Assembly (NCBI GenBank): GCA_029050995.1
Contig: JAIDLO010000121.1
Location: 1 to 24,985 of the forward strand
DNA from: Eubacterium sp.
Lineage (GTDB): Bacteria; Bacillota; Clostridia; Oscillospirales; Acutalibacteraceae
Direction: 5' to 3'
DNA length: 24,985 bases
Of this stretch, positions 7,853 through 14,358 are shown in pieces. Within the stretch, counting starts at the first letter, position 1. The number at the start of each line of letters is the position of its first letter. Both the position numbers and the translations under genes were made by a program. Under the pieces are notes generated by a model that saw only the letters and a program-made list of their open reading frames with translations, was not told the origin of the DNA and made no database searches.

Positions 7853-8554
7853 ATGAGATGTAGAAACTGCGGCTCAGAAAATGAGGATGGAAGATATATA
7901 TGCCAAAATTGCGGCTCTCCGCTTTATGATGAGGGCGATGAATTTATTGAAAACGGCGAATATGATGATTTTGATGAAGAAGCATACAGCAAGCAGGCAA
8001 CAAAGAAAAGCATAATAATCATTGCGGTTCTTGTTGTTATTCTTGTTGCGATTATAACGGGCGTTATTGTTGCTGCGTCAACCCTGGGCGGAAATAAAAA
8101 TCCTGAAACAAGCGAATCAAGTACGATAGATGTAGCTGATGATTTTTCCGATGGTTCAAGCAATAATTTTATTACAGACGATACAACAACAGAAGCACCA
8201 ACGGAAAAGACTACCGAACAAACAACGAAGCCGACAACGGAGAAGAAAACAACCGAAACAACAACGAGAGTAACAACAACCAAAAAGCCTGTTGCTTCAA
8301 AATTCAGAATATCGGTTGATGTAGATGGAGACGGAAGTATCCTCGGCGAAGGAGAATATGCAAAGGGTAAGCGCGTAACGCTTGTTGCTACTGAAAATCT
8401 GGGATCTGTATTTGTAGGTTGGTATGAAAACGGCGTTATCGTTGCTTCCGGAACAAAATATTCCTTTACAGTGGATAAGGAAAGACATTTAACAGCCTTG
8501 TTCCAGAAGGCACCGGAGGATGTACCGAACAATGAACCTGCAGAAAATGAGTAA
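7853..8554 (+). CDS. Zinc-ribbon, single-pass membrane protein with InlB-type repeat domain
   Basis: 233 residues in four parts. Residues 3-20 form a zinc ribbon (CRNC and CQNC, ligands C3, C6, C17, C20). An acidic stretch follows at 25-45, then one membrane helix at about 53-76. A Thr-rich linker (about 107-147, many TTE/TTK units) leads to a C-terminal beta domain at about 150-220. That domain ends in a VFVGWYENGVIV / FTVDKERHLTALF pattern, typical of divergent InlB B-repeat (bacterial repeat) domains. The zinc ribbon is probably cytoplasmic and the repeat domain outside, giving a sensor-like or anchoring topology. ATG 7853 has AAAGGAGG ten bases upstream. Its 3' end overlaps the next gene by 23 bases. 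Ligand and function are unknown. Confidence 0.82.
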   Translation: MRCRNCGSENEDGRYICQNCGSPLYDEGDEFIENGEYDDFDEEAYSKQATKKSIIIIAVLVVILVAIITGVIVAASTLGGNKNPETSESSTIDVADDFSDGSSNNFITDDTTTEAPTEKTTEQTTKPTTEKKTTETTTRVTTTKKPVASKFRISVDVDGDGSILGEGEYAKGKRVTLVATENLGSVFVGWYENGVIVASGTKYSFTVDKERHLTALFQKAPEDVPNNEPAENE

Positions 8555-8978
8555 GGGCGAACTGGCAGAAGCTCTTTTTATGCAGGGCTGTAATTGTTCA
8601 CAGGCTGTTGCTTCAGCATTTGCAGAAGAAATGCATATGAATGCGGCTGATGTCGCAAGGCTTACAATAGGCTTCGGCGGCGGAATCGGCAGAATGCGCG
8701 AGGTTTGCGGTGCAGTTTCGGGTATGGTATTTGTTATTTCAGCGCTTTATGCTGATGAGGGCAGGGCATCTGTTTATGAGAAAATCCAAGCTGTTGCGGA
8801 AAAATTTGAAGCTGAAAACGGCTCAATCGTTTGCCGTGAGCTCTTAGGGCTTGATAAAAACGGAAAGCGTGTTCCAATCCCCGAACCCCGAACAGAGCAG
8901 TATTATAAAAAACGCCCCTGTGCCCAGCTTGTGCATCTGGCTGCGGATATTTTGGAAGAGTTTTTGAAGAATCTTTAA
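8532..8978 (+). CDS. C_GCAxxG_C_C family (probable redox-active) protein
   Basis: 148 residues with the spaced cysteines of the C_GCAxxG_C_C family: GCNCSQAV (C20, C22), VCGAVSGM (C59, the GCA-like core), C101 in IVCRELLG and C130 in PCAQLV. The glycine-rich GFGGGIGR at 47-54 is also typical. The family is annotated as putative redox or metal-binding and is common in anaerobes; the reaction is unknown. Start choice: ATG 8520 lies directly on the GGAGGA site, while ATG 8532 sits 11 bases after it and is preferred; ATG 8547 is also possible. It overlaps the upstream zinc-ribbon gene, so it is probably in one operon and coupled to it. Confidence 0.85.
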   Translation: MNLQKMSKGELAEALFMQGCNCSQAVASAFAEEMHMNAADVARLTIGFGGGIGRMREVCGAVSGMVFVISALYADEGRASVYEKIQAVAEKFEAENGSIVCRELLGLDKNGKRVPIPEPRTEQYYKKRPCAQLVHLAADILEEFLKNL

Positions 8979-8997
8979 ACTATTGCTTTTGAGGTAA

Positions 8998-9813
8998 ATG
9001 ATGAGAACACTTATAATAATTCTTACCGCAATTCCTGCGATAGCAGCAATCATATTATCTATAGTCAGTATAATAATTGCTGTTTCAAATGATAGTAAGG
9101 GACGAGGAGTAAAAAACAGGGAATTGTGGACAAGACGCACTTTGCTTTCTCCCTTTATAATTGGATTGGTATACTATTTCCAAAAAGATTCCCTTGAAAC
9201 AGAAGCAGCTAAAATCTGTGTCAATTGTGGTGCGGATTTTGATGATAATAAATATGTTTGTCCCAATTGCAGGGGCACGCAGTATACATTTGGTGAAGTT
9301 CCGAACAAGGCTGTTTATTTGGCAAAGGCAAAAAAATGGGCGAAAATTTCTGTTATATCCTTTGTTGTTTATATTGTTATGATGGCTTCAGTATTTGTAG
9401 CAGCGGCAGTTTTGCCTGAACCTGAACCCGAAAACATTGAATCGGATGCCTGCCATTTTGTATATGTTGTTGATGGAGTAGACACATATTATGATATGTT
9501 AGGCAATTCGTATAACGATCCGAATGATGTTTTGTATTATGATAGATTTGGTAATGTTTATCAATATCATAGAGAAAATGGTACTTTTACCTGCAACGGA
9601 TATGAATATTTTTCATACTCATCATATGTGGATAAAAATGGCTATTTTGTTTATGATGACAACCGAACACTTACATATGTAGATATTGGCGAATGGATGG
9701 ATAGTGACAATAACATATATTATAATTACTTTTGTGCAAGCTGGGATTCCGAAGGCAATCTAATTGATAGCTTTACAGGCGAGCCTTTAATTGATGAAAA
9801 TACAAACAAATAA
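8998..9813 (+). CDS. Membrane protein with internal zinc ribbon, function unknown
   Basis: 271 residues. A hydrophobic N-terminal helix at about 4-29 and a weaker one at about 49-61 come before a zinc ribbon (CVNC at 74-77 and CPNC at 88-91). A further membrane helix (about 117-138) follows, then an aromatic and acidic tail rich in Tyr, Asp and Asn (for example YYDMLGNSYNDPND and YYDRFGNVYQYH). The tail resembles short repeating YYD/GN units. The gene lies 19 bases after the Cys-rich gene and shares the zinc-ribbon-plus-helix theme with the first gene of the operon. The start could be ATG 8998 or the adjacent ATG 9001, which has better spacing from GAGG at 8991. A strong terminator follows. 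No function is recognised. Confidence 0.78.
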   Translation: MMRTLIIILTAIPAIAAIILSIVSIIIAVSNDSKGRGVKNRELWTRRTLLSPFIIGLVYYFQKDSLETEAAKICVNCGADFDDNKYVCPNCRGTQYTFGEVPNKAVYLAKAKKWAKISVISFVVYIVMMASVFVAAAVLPEPEPENIESDACHFVYVVDGVDTYYDMLGNSYNDPNDVLYYDRFGNVYQYHRENGTFTCNGYEYFSYSSYVDKNGYFVYDDNRTLTYVDIGEWMDSDNNIYYNYFCASWDSEGNLIDSFTGEPLIDENTNK

Positions 9814-9820
9814 ACAATCT

Positions 9821-9856
9821 AAAAAGAGCAAACAGTATTTCTGTTTGCTCTTTTTT
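9821..9856. terminator. Strong intrinsic terminator after the zinc-ribbon operon
   Basis: 15-bp perfect stem (9821-9835 with 9841-9855, GAGCAAACAG core), loop TATTT and a T-tract. It is symmetric enough to work on both strands. Confidence 0.9.
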
Positions 9857-9867
9857 GTATACCAAAA

Positions 9868-9896
9868 CCACGCGCTTGACGCGTGGCTGGTTTTTT
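9868..9896. repeat. Second hairpin with T-tract, between convergent genes
   Basis: Perfect 7-bp GC-rich stem CCACGCG/CGCGTGG (9868-9874 with 9880-9886) with loop CTTGA. It is followed by CTGG and six Ts at 9891-9896. It could be a backup terminator for the plus-strand operon or the terminator for the four-helix-bundle gene ending at 9909. It could equally be the outer end of a small mobile unit that includes that gene. Confidence 0.55.
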
Positions 9897-9908
9897 ATGC
9901 CGAAAATG

Positions 9909-10256
9909 TTATTTGTTGTTCTTCTTAGCTGTGTTGATAGAAGCAATGAGTATGCGGCGTATAGTTCCGCATTGATTGAATAAAGGTTTTGCAAGTTCTT
10001 TATCAAGCAAATCAGCTTTTACAAATAATTCAATCCAATATTCTGTTTCATAACATTCTTTGAGTGATATTTGAAGTTTAGCAGCAAAGTCTGATTTGCT
10101 GTGCGCGTAATTTGCTTCTCGAATATTTGCGCCAATGCTTGTAGCAGAGCGTTCTAATTGATTAACAAGTGAATAGTGACCTTTGATGTTTTCACACAAC
10201 TTAATGGTATTTACGGAAAAATCCATTGATAAATCTATAAGCTTGTTTTCTTTCAC
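9909..10256 (-). CDS. Four-helix-bundle protein (S23/IVS-encoded family)
   Basis: 115 residues of the four-helix-bundle family (PF05635 type), first known from ORFs inside 23S rRNA intervening sequences and related to the Avd protein of diversity-generating retroelements. The SATSIGANIREANYAHSKSDF segment (split here as SATSIGANIREA and NYAHSKSDF) and the later LQISLKECYETEYWIELF helix are diagnostic. Start choice: the ORF opens at GTG 10265, but GTG 10256 has GAGGTGAT just upstream and gives the MKEN N-terminus usual in this family. No reverse transcriptase or variable repeat is present, so it is not part of a visible retroelement. It sits between a GC hairpin (9868) and a branched palindrome (10287-10456). 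Confidence 0.85.
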   Translation of the reverse strand: MKENKLIDLSMDFSVNTIKLCENIKGHYSLVNQLERSATSIGANIREANYAHSKSDFAAKLQISLKECYETEYWIELFVKADLLDKELAKPLFNQCGTIRRILIASINTAKKNNK

Positions 10257-10286
10257 ACAAATCACCTCACAAATATTTTAGTATAC

Positions 10287-10456
10287 TTAATGAAATATGG
10301 CTATGCAATATGAAATAATTTATACGAAATTGTAAAATATTCGGCTTTCTGCCGAATGTGAAATAAAATTTGCTTATGCGCCATAGCGTATTTCATATTT
10401 GTGAAGCAAATATTTTACAGCAAAGCTATTTCTTTTGCGTGAGCAAATTTCATTAA
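10287..10456. repeat. 170-bp branched imperfect palindrome
   Basis: The outer arms are a perfect 10-bp inverted repeat (10287-10296 with 10447-10456). The arms continue as an imperfect stem (GAAATA and GCAA blocks match) and close with a perfect 11-bp pair (10331-10341 with 10409-10419). Three hairpins lie inside: ATTCGGC/GCCGAAT near 10340-10357, TGAAATA/TATTTCA enclosing a TATG/CATA stem (about 10358-10395), and ATATTTG/CAAATAT near 10396-10414. No ORF is present. It fills the gap between the four-helix-bundle gene and the tRNA terminator. Confidence 0.7.
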
Positions 10457-10487
10457 AAAAACGACTTGTTTACACAAGTCGTTTTTT
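10455..10487 (-). terminator. Intrinsic terminator downstream of tRNA-Arg
   Basis: 9-bp stem ACGACTTGT/ACAAGTCGT (10461-10469 with 10474-10482) with loop TTAC. Poly-T on the minus strand comes from the A-run at 10455-10460. It begins right after the tRNA CCA end. Confidence 0.9.
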
Positions 10488-10564
10488 TGGTACGCCGGAA
10501 GGGATTCGAACCCCCGACCTTTTGGTTCGTAGCCAAACACTCTATCCAACTGAGCTACCGGCGC
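10488..10564 (-). tRNA. tRNA-Arg (anticodon ACG)
   Basis: A 77-base minus-strand tRNA including an encoded CCA (10488-10490). The acceptor arm GCGCCGG pairs with CCGGCGT (one G-U at the end). The D stem is GCTC/GAGT, the anticodon stem TTTGG/CCAAA with loop CTACGAA gives anticodon ACG, the variable loop is 5 bases, and the T loop is TTCGAAT. A34 would be read as inosine and decode CGU/CGC/CGA. It has its own promoter and terminator. Confidence 0.96.
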
Positions 10565-10589
10565 ATACATATTGCCTTAATGCTCAAAT

Positions 10590-10618
10590 ACTATAACACA
10601 TTGATTTATAAAATGCAA
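10590..10618 (-). promoter_or_regulatory. Promoter of tRNA-Arg
   Basis: On the minus strand TTGCAT (10618-10613) and TATAGT (10595-10590) are 17 bases apart. The -10 box lies 25 bases before the mature tRNA 5' end. Confidence 0.7.
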
Positions 10619-10632
10619 GTGTTTTTTGCAAA

Positions 10633-11340
10633 TCACTGTTGATTTTTATATTTTAATGGCGCGGCATCATAATATTTCTGAAATGCCGCTGTAAATTTAC
10701 TCTGGCTTTCATAGCCAACTGCCTTTGCAACCTCGGCAATGCTCTTGTCTGTTTCGCAAAGCAGCTTTGCTGCATATTTCATTCGGTGTTCATTCATATG
10801 GGCTGCAATGGAATTTCCGTAAGCCTTTTTGAAAGCCTGCTTCAGCGTTGTCGGATTAATCAAAAATTTCGCTGAAAGTGCTTCAATTGTTATTCTTTCA
10901 TCCATATGCTCAAGCAGATAATGATGCACCTTTTTTGCCGTTTCGGCAGGGGAAGAGCTGCTGTTTTCATTCCCTTTTTCAGGGCAGGCAACCTCCATAA
11001 CCTCCTCAATCATCTGATGAAGAAGCCGGCATATTTCTGTGTCCTTTACCTTATAATACACCTCTTTGCCCTCTCTTCGTCCCTCAATCAGTCCGTTATC
11101 CTTGAGAACGCGCAGATGATGTGAAACGGCAGGACTGCTCATATTCATAAGCGCCGAAATATTAATAACACATTCCTCGTAATGGCATAAAATCCAGAAG
11201 ATGCGTATTCTTGCAGAATCGCCGAGCTGTTTGAAAATTTCGGCAACCGCTGTAAATTTATCCGCTTTTTCAAGCTCTTTTCTTAAAAAATCGTTGCAAT
11301 CGTTTGTGCCGTGATCATGCGGCAGAGAAGTAAATTCCAT
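10633..11340 (-). CDS. ArsR-family metal regulator fused to an AraC-type DNA-binding domain
   Basis: 235 residues from ATG 11340, which has AAGGAG seven bases upstream. An extension to 11448 would start before the predicted transcript start. The N-terminus is rich in possible ligands (PHDHGTNDC at 7-15). An ArsR winged helix follows at about 29-115: the α3 region EECVINISAL resembles the ELCV metal motif, the recognition helix is SSPAVSHHLRVLKDNGL, and the wing is GKEVYYKV. In the α5 sensor position of SmtB/CzrA, D100, E102, E113 and E116 replace D/H/H/E, an acidic version. A Ser-rich linker (127-130) joins an AraC-type double HTH at about 133-235 (LSAKFLINPTTLKQAFKKAYG, ending IAEVAKAVGYESQSKFTAAFQ, both landmarks). 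It is divergent from an HMA protein and Zn/Cd-type ATPase, so it probably represses or switches that exporter. Two DNA-binding domains in one chain is unusual. Confidence 0.85.
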   Translation of the reverse strand: MEFTSLPHDHGTNDCNDFLRKELEKADKFTAVAEIFKQLGDSARIRIFWILCHYEECVINISALMNMSSPAVSHHLRVLKDNGLIEGRREGKEVYYKVKDTEICRLLHQMIEEVMEVACPEKGNENSSSSPAETAKKVHHYLLEHMDERITIEALSAKFLINPTTLKQAFKKAYGNSIAAHMNEHRMKYAAKLLCETDKSIAEVAKAVGYESQSKFTAAFQKYYDAAPLKYKNQQ

Positions 11341-11398
11341 ACTTTTGCTCCTTTTGGAAACAGATTTATTCCGAACGGAAGAAAACAGGCTGAATCTG

Positions 11399-11427
11399 TT
11401 GCTTTTCTTATCCTTTATGATTATACT
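11399..11427 (+). promoter_or_regulatory. Promoter of the HMA/P-ATPase operon
   Basis: TTGCTT (11399-11404) and TATACT (11422-11427) have a 17-base spacer. Transcription should start near 11434, at the left edge of the 26-bp inverted repeat. Confidence 0.75.
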
Positions 11428-11448
11428 GCAGATAGAACGATTAAACAA
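11420..11448 (-). promoter_or_regulatory. Promoter of the ArsR/AraC regulator gene
   Basis: On the minus strand TTGTTT (11448-11443) and a consensus TATAAT (11425-11420) are 17 bases apart. The -35 box lies inside the operator, and the -10 box shares four bases with the opposite promoter's -10 box. Confidence 0.75.
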
Positions 11449-11461
11449 GTGCTTAATCGTT
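11436..11461. promoter_or_regulatory. Operator-like 26-bp inverted repeat
   Basis: Perfect 9-bp arms AACGATTAA/TTAATCGTT (11436-11444 with 11453-11461) around ACAAGTGC. The two 13-bp half-sites match at 11 positions. Size and TTAA-CAA...TG-TTAA layout fit ArsR/SmtB-type operators. It covers the start site of the plus promoter and the -35 box of the minus promoter, so one bound repressor could shut both. Confidence 0.75.
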
Positions 11462-11496
11462 AAATCAATAAAAATTAGTTTTAAGAGGTGTTTGTG

Positions 11497-11715
11497 ATGA
11501 AAAAAACATATGAAATTGAAGTGGATTGTGCAAACTGTGCAAATTTAATGGAAGAGGCTGCAAATAAAACAGAGGGTGTGCTTTCAGCAACCGTTAATTT
11601 TATGATGCAGAAAATGAGCGTTGAATTTGAAGAAAATGCAAATGAAAAGAAAACAATGAAAGCCGTTTTAAAAGCCTGCAGAAAGGTTGAGCCTGACTGC
11701 GAAATCGAGTTTTAA
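11497..11715 (+). CDS. Free-standing heavy-metal-associated (HMA) domain protein
   Basis: 72-residue ferredoxin-like HMA domain with an atypical metal loop, DCANCANLM (D10, C11, C14), in place of GMTCxxC. The acidic residue before the first cysteine is a feature of Zn/Cd/Pb-binding HMA domains in ZntA-type pumps. ATG 11497 is preceded by AAGAGGTG at 11483-11490; a GTG at 11488 in frame lies on that site and is unlikely. It is the first gene after the operator and lies 11 bases before the ATPase gene. It probably supplies in trans the metal-binding domain that the ATPase lacks, as a chaperone or regulatory subunit. Confidence 0.85.
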   Translation: MKKTYEIEVDCANCANLMEEAANKTEGVLSATVNFMMQKMSVEFEENANEKKTMKAVLKACRKVEPDCEIEF

Positions 11716-11726
11716 GAGGTAACAGT

Positions 11727-13616
11727 ATGAATAAAAAGCAAAAGAAAATGCTTTGGCGGATTATCGCTTCAGCTGTAATTCTTATTATAGCGAATGTCAT
11801 TCCGTCAACCGGTGTGCTGATCTGGGTCAGAATGGCACTCTGCCTTGTTTCGTATCTTGTTATCGGTTATGACATTTTGAAAAAAGCGTTTAAAGGAATT
11901 CTGAACGGAAGAATTTTTGATGAAAATTTTTTAATGGCTGTTGCAACAATTGGTGCAATTGCACTCGGAATTTATGAGCAAGAGGGCGATTATAACGAAG
12001 CCGTTGCCGTTATGCTCTTTTACCAGATTGGCGAGCTGTTCCAGGGAATTGCTGTTGGAAAAAGCAGAAAGAATATCAGCGCATTAATGGATATCCGCCC
12101 CGATTATGCGAATATTGAGGAAAACGGAATGCTGAAAAAGGTTGATCCGTCTGAAATTGCTGTTGGCAGTATTATTGTTGTTCAGCCCGGCGAAAAAATT
12201 CCGCTTGACGGCGTTGTTGAAAATGGTTCTTCGTCCATTAACACAAGTGCACTTACGGGCGAAAGCCTGCCTCGAGAGGTTGCCGTTGGCAGTGAGGTTA
12301 TCAGCGGTTGTATCAATATAAGCGGTGTGCTTAAAATCAAAACGACGAAGGGATTTGGCGAGTCTACTGTTTCCAAAATTCTTAAATTGGTTGAGGAAAG
12401 CGGTTCTCGTAAATCAAAATCGGAAAACTTTATCTCGAAATTCGCAAAAGTATATACGCCGTTTGTCTGTATTTCAGCACTTGTGCTTGCTGTTCTTCCG
12501 CCTGTAATCAACCTTATTATCGGCAATTCAGCTAATTGGCTGGAATGGATTTATCGCGCATTAACTTTCCTTGTTATCAGCTGTCCTTGTGCACTTGTTG
12601 TAAGTATTCCGCTTAGTTTCTTTGCAGGTATCGGCGGAGCAGGTAAGGCAGGTATTTTGATTAAAGGTTCAAATTATCTTGAAACGCTTTCAAAAACAAA
12701 GATTGTTGTTTTCGATAAAACAGGTACTTTAACGCAGGGTGTATTTGAGGTTAAGGCTGTTCATCATAATAATCTTGATGAAGAAAAGCTGATTGAATAT
12801 GCCGCTCTTGCGGAATGTGCATCCTCTCATCCAATTAGTAAGAGTCTGCAAAGAGCTTACGGCAAGGAGATAGACAGAAGCAGAGTAGGCAATATTGAGG
12901 AAATCAGCGGTCACGGCATTGTCGCCGAGGTAGACGGCGACAAGATTGCAGCAGGCAACGAAAAGCTGATGAAAAAACTTGGTATAGATTGCGCTTCGTG
13001 CCATAGTGTCGGAACAATTATTCATATCGCTCTGAACGGCGAATACGCAGGGCATATCGTTATTTCCGATATTGAAAAGCCGAACTCGAAAACGGCTGTT
13101 GCCGCTCTGAAAAAAGCAGGAATTGATAAAACAGTTATGCTTACAGGCGATGCAAAAAGAGTTGCCGAAAAGGTTGCCGAAGATATCGGAATTGATGAGG
13201 TGCATAGTGAATTATTGCCTGCTGATAAGGTTTCAGCAGTTGAACAGCTGATTGCTGAAAAAAGCGAAAAAGCAAAGCTTGCCTTTGTTGGGGATGGTAT
13301 AAACGATGCCCCTGTTTTAAGCAGAGCGGATATCGGAATTGCAATGGGCGCAATGGGCTCGGATGCGGCAATTGAAGCGGCAGATGTTGTTTTGATGGAT
13401 GATGATCCGATGAAGATTTCGCTTGGTATTAAGATTTCAAAGAAATGCCTTGGCATTGTTTATCAGAATATCGTTTTCTCGCTTGCTGTTAAGTTTGCGG
13501 CGCTCCTTCTTGGCGCACTCGGCATTGCAAATATGTGGATTGCAATTATTGCCGATGTCGGCGTAATGGTTGTTGCAATCTTAAATGCAATCCGTTGCTT
13601 GAAAACGCCAAAATAA
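11727..13616 (+). CDS. Zn(II)/Cd(II)/Pb(II)-type P1B-ATPase exporter (ZntA/CadA-like)
   Basis: 629 residues with all P1B-ATPase landmarks: TGES at 177-180 (actuator), CPC at 286-288 in the membrane metal site, DKTGTLT at 330-336 (phosphorylated D330), the SSHPISK nucleotide-domain motif, and GDGIND at 522-527. In the last two membrane helices K589 and D610 are 21 residues apart, the same spacing as the K693/D714 pair that defines divalent-metal selectivity in E. coli ZntA. This supports Zn/Cd/Pb rather than Cu. The N-terminus goes straight into membrane helices, so no cytosolic metal-binding domain is fused; the upstream HMA gene probably replaces it. AGAGGTAAC precedes ATG 11727. It is controlled by the divergent promoter/operator and ended by a terminator. 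Confidence 0.93.
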   Translation: MNKKQKKMLWRIIASAVILIIANVIPSTGVLIWVRMALCLVSYLVIGYDILKKAFKGILNGRIFDENFLMAVATIGAIALGIYEQEGDYNEAVAVMLFYQIGELFQGIAVGKSRKNISALMDIRPDYANIEENGMLKKVDPSEIAVGSIIVVQPGEKIPLDGVVENGSSSINTSALTGESLPREVAVGSEVISGCINISGVLKIKTTKGFGESTVSKILKLVEESGSRKSKSENFISKFAKVYTPFVCISALVLAVLPPVINLIIGNSANWLEWIYRALTFLVISCPCALVVSIPLSFFAGIGGAGKAGILIKGSNYLETLSKTKIVVFDKTGTLTQGVFEVKAVHHNNLDEEKLIEYAALAECASSHPISKSLQRAYGKEIDRSRVGNIEEISGHGIVAEVDGDKIAAGNEKLMKKLGIDCASCHSVGTIIHIALNGEYAGHIVISDIEKPNSKTAVAALKKAGIDKTVMLTGDAKRVAEKVAEDIGIDEVHSELLPADKVSAVEQLIAEKSEKAKLAFVGDGINDAPVLSRADIGIAMGAMGSDAAIEAADVVLMDDDPMKISLGIKISKKCLGIVYQNIVFSLAVKFAALLLGALGIANMWIAIIADVGVMVVAILNAIRCLKTPK

Positions 13617-13621
13617 ATGAT

Positions 13622-13650
13622 AAAACGGAGAGCGTATTGCCCTCCGTTTT
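13622..13650. terminator. Intrinsic terminator after the P-ATPase gene
   Basis: 9-bp stem AAAACGGAG/CTCCGTTTT (13622-13630 with 13642-13650) continued by T residues. It also lies 20 bases from the end of the convergent XRE gene and could serve both. Confidence 0.8.
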
Positions 13651-13669
13651 TTGCTTTATAATCTCATTT

Positions 13670-14281
13670 TCAATTAATTTCAACAGTTCCGCCGTGATCT
13701 TCAAAATAGTTTTCAATCTGTGCCATTAATATATTTGCGTCGCTAATCTTCTCGGTCTGCACATGGTCTGAAATCCAAGCATCTCCGCCGCTTTCAATAA
13801 TTCGATACTGCTCATCATAAGAAATATGGTAAATATATTCCTCATCATTCAGCGTGCATACCATTTCTACACTTGTAAGTGTTTCGGGGGATTGGGGTTG
13901 AACACGATATAATATCATTCCGGTCATACCGGCTATCCCCATAATAATGGGTATAAGAACTACAACCACAACGCTTATGATTACAGCTTTAAACACTTTG
14001 CGTCTGCGTCGGTTTCTGTTCACCAGCTGCTCATTTAAAAGAGAAAGCTGGATTGCAATCTCGTTGAAATTCTTTTCTTCCTCAATTTTTGAGCCGAGAA
14101 GCTTGCTTACGGAAACCTCAAAAAATTCTGCAATCTGCGTCAGCATATCCGCATCGGGTACGGACAGTCCTTTTTCCCATTTTGATATTGTCTGTCGAAC
14201 AACATTTAATTGCTGTGCCAATGTTTCCTGCGACATGCCTTTCTGCTTGCGCAGGATTTTTAAATTTTCGCTAAACATCAT
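13670..14281 (-). CDS. XRE-family transcriptional regulator with membrane anchor
   Basis: 203 residues. The N-terminal Cro/C1-type HTH (about 4-60) has the GMSQETLAQQLNVVRQTISKWE core (GMSQETLA and RQTISKWE as landmarks), the form typical of Firmicutes regulators. A basic stretch (NRNRRRRK, 88-95) precedes one membrane helix at about 96-124. A 75-residue tail, probably outside, follows. Such one-component HTH-TM proteins may sense envelope conditions, but no signal is evident. AAAGGAG stands before two consecutive ATGs; the first (14281) has normal spacing. Its promoter contains an inverted repeat that could be its own operator. The neighbouring GNAT/Nudix genes are separate in type. Confidence 0.85.
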   Translation of the reverse strand: MMFSENLKILRKQKGMSQETLAQQLNVVRQTISKWEKGLSVPDADMLTQIAEFFEVSVSKLLGSKIEEEKNFNEIAIQLSLLNEQLVNRNRRRRKVFKAVIISVVVVVLIPIIMGIAGMTGMILYRVQPQSPETLTSVEMVCTLNDEEYIYHISYDEQYRIIESGGDAWISDHVQTEKISDANILMAQIENYFEDHGGTVEIN

Positions 14282-14306
14282 TCAGCACTCCTTTCCAGAC
14301 CATTCT

Positions 14307-14337
14307 ATAATAGAAACAGCCGTTGCGGCAAGCAACG
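14307..14337 (-). promoter_or_regulatory. Promoter of the XRE gene with embedded inverted repeat
   Basis: On the minus strand TTGCTT (14335-14330) and TATTAT (14312-14307) are 17 bases apart. A perfect 6-bp inverted repeat CGTTGC/GCAACG (14321-14326 with 14332-14337) covers the -35 box, a plausible autoregulatory operator. Confidence 0.6.
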
Positions 14338-14358
14338 CAGATTAACATATTCTATTTT

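Noticed and set aside
7924..8532. 202-residue minus-strand open frame opposite the zinc-ribbon gene
   Set aside because: Its length comes from the Thr-rich linker, which gives stop-free Val/Ser codons on the other strand. The plus strand has promoter, ribosome site and domains.
9909..10265. Avd component of a diversity-generating retroelement
   Set aside because: The fold family matches, but there is no reverse transcriptase, template repeat or variable repeat in the window.
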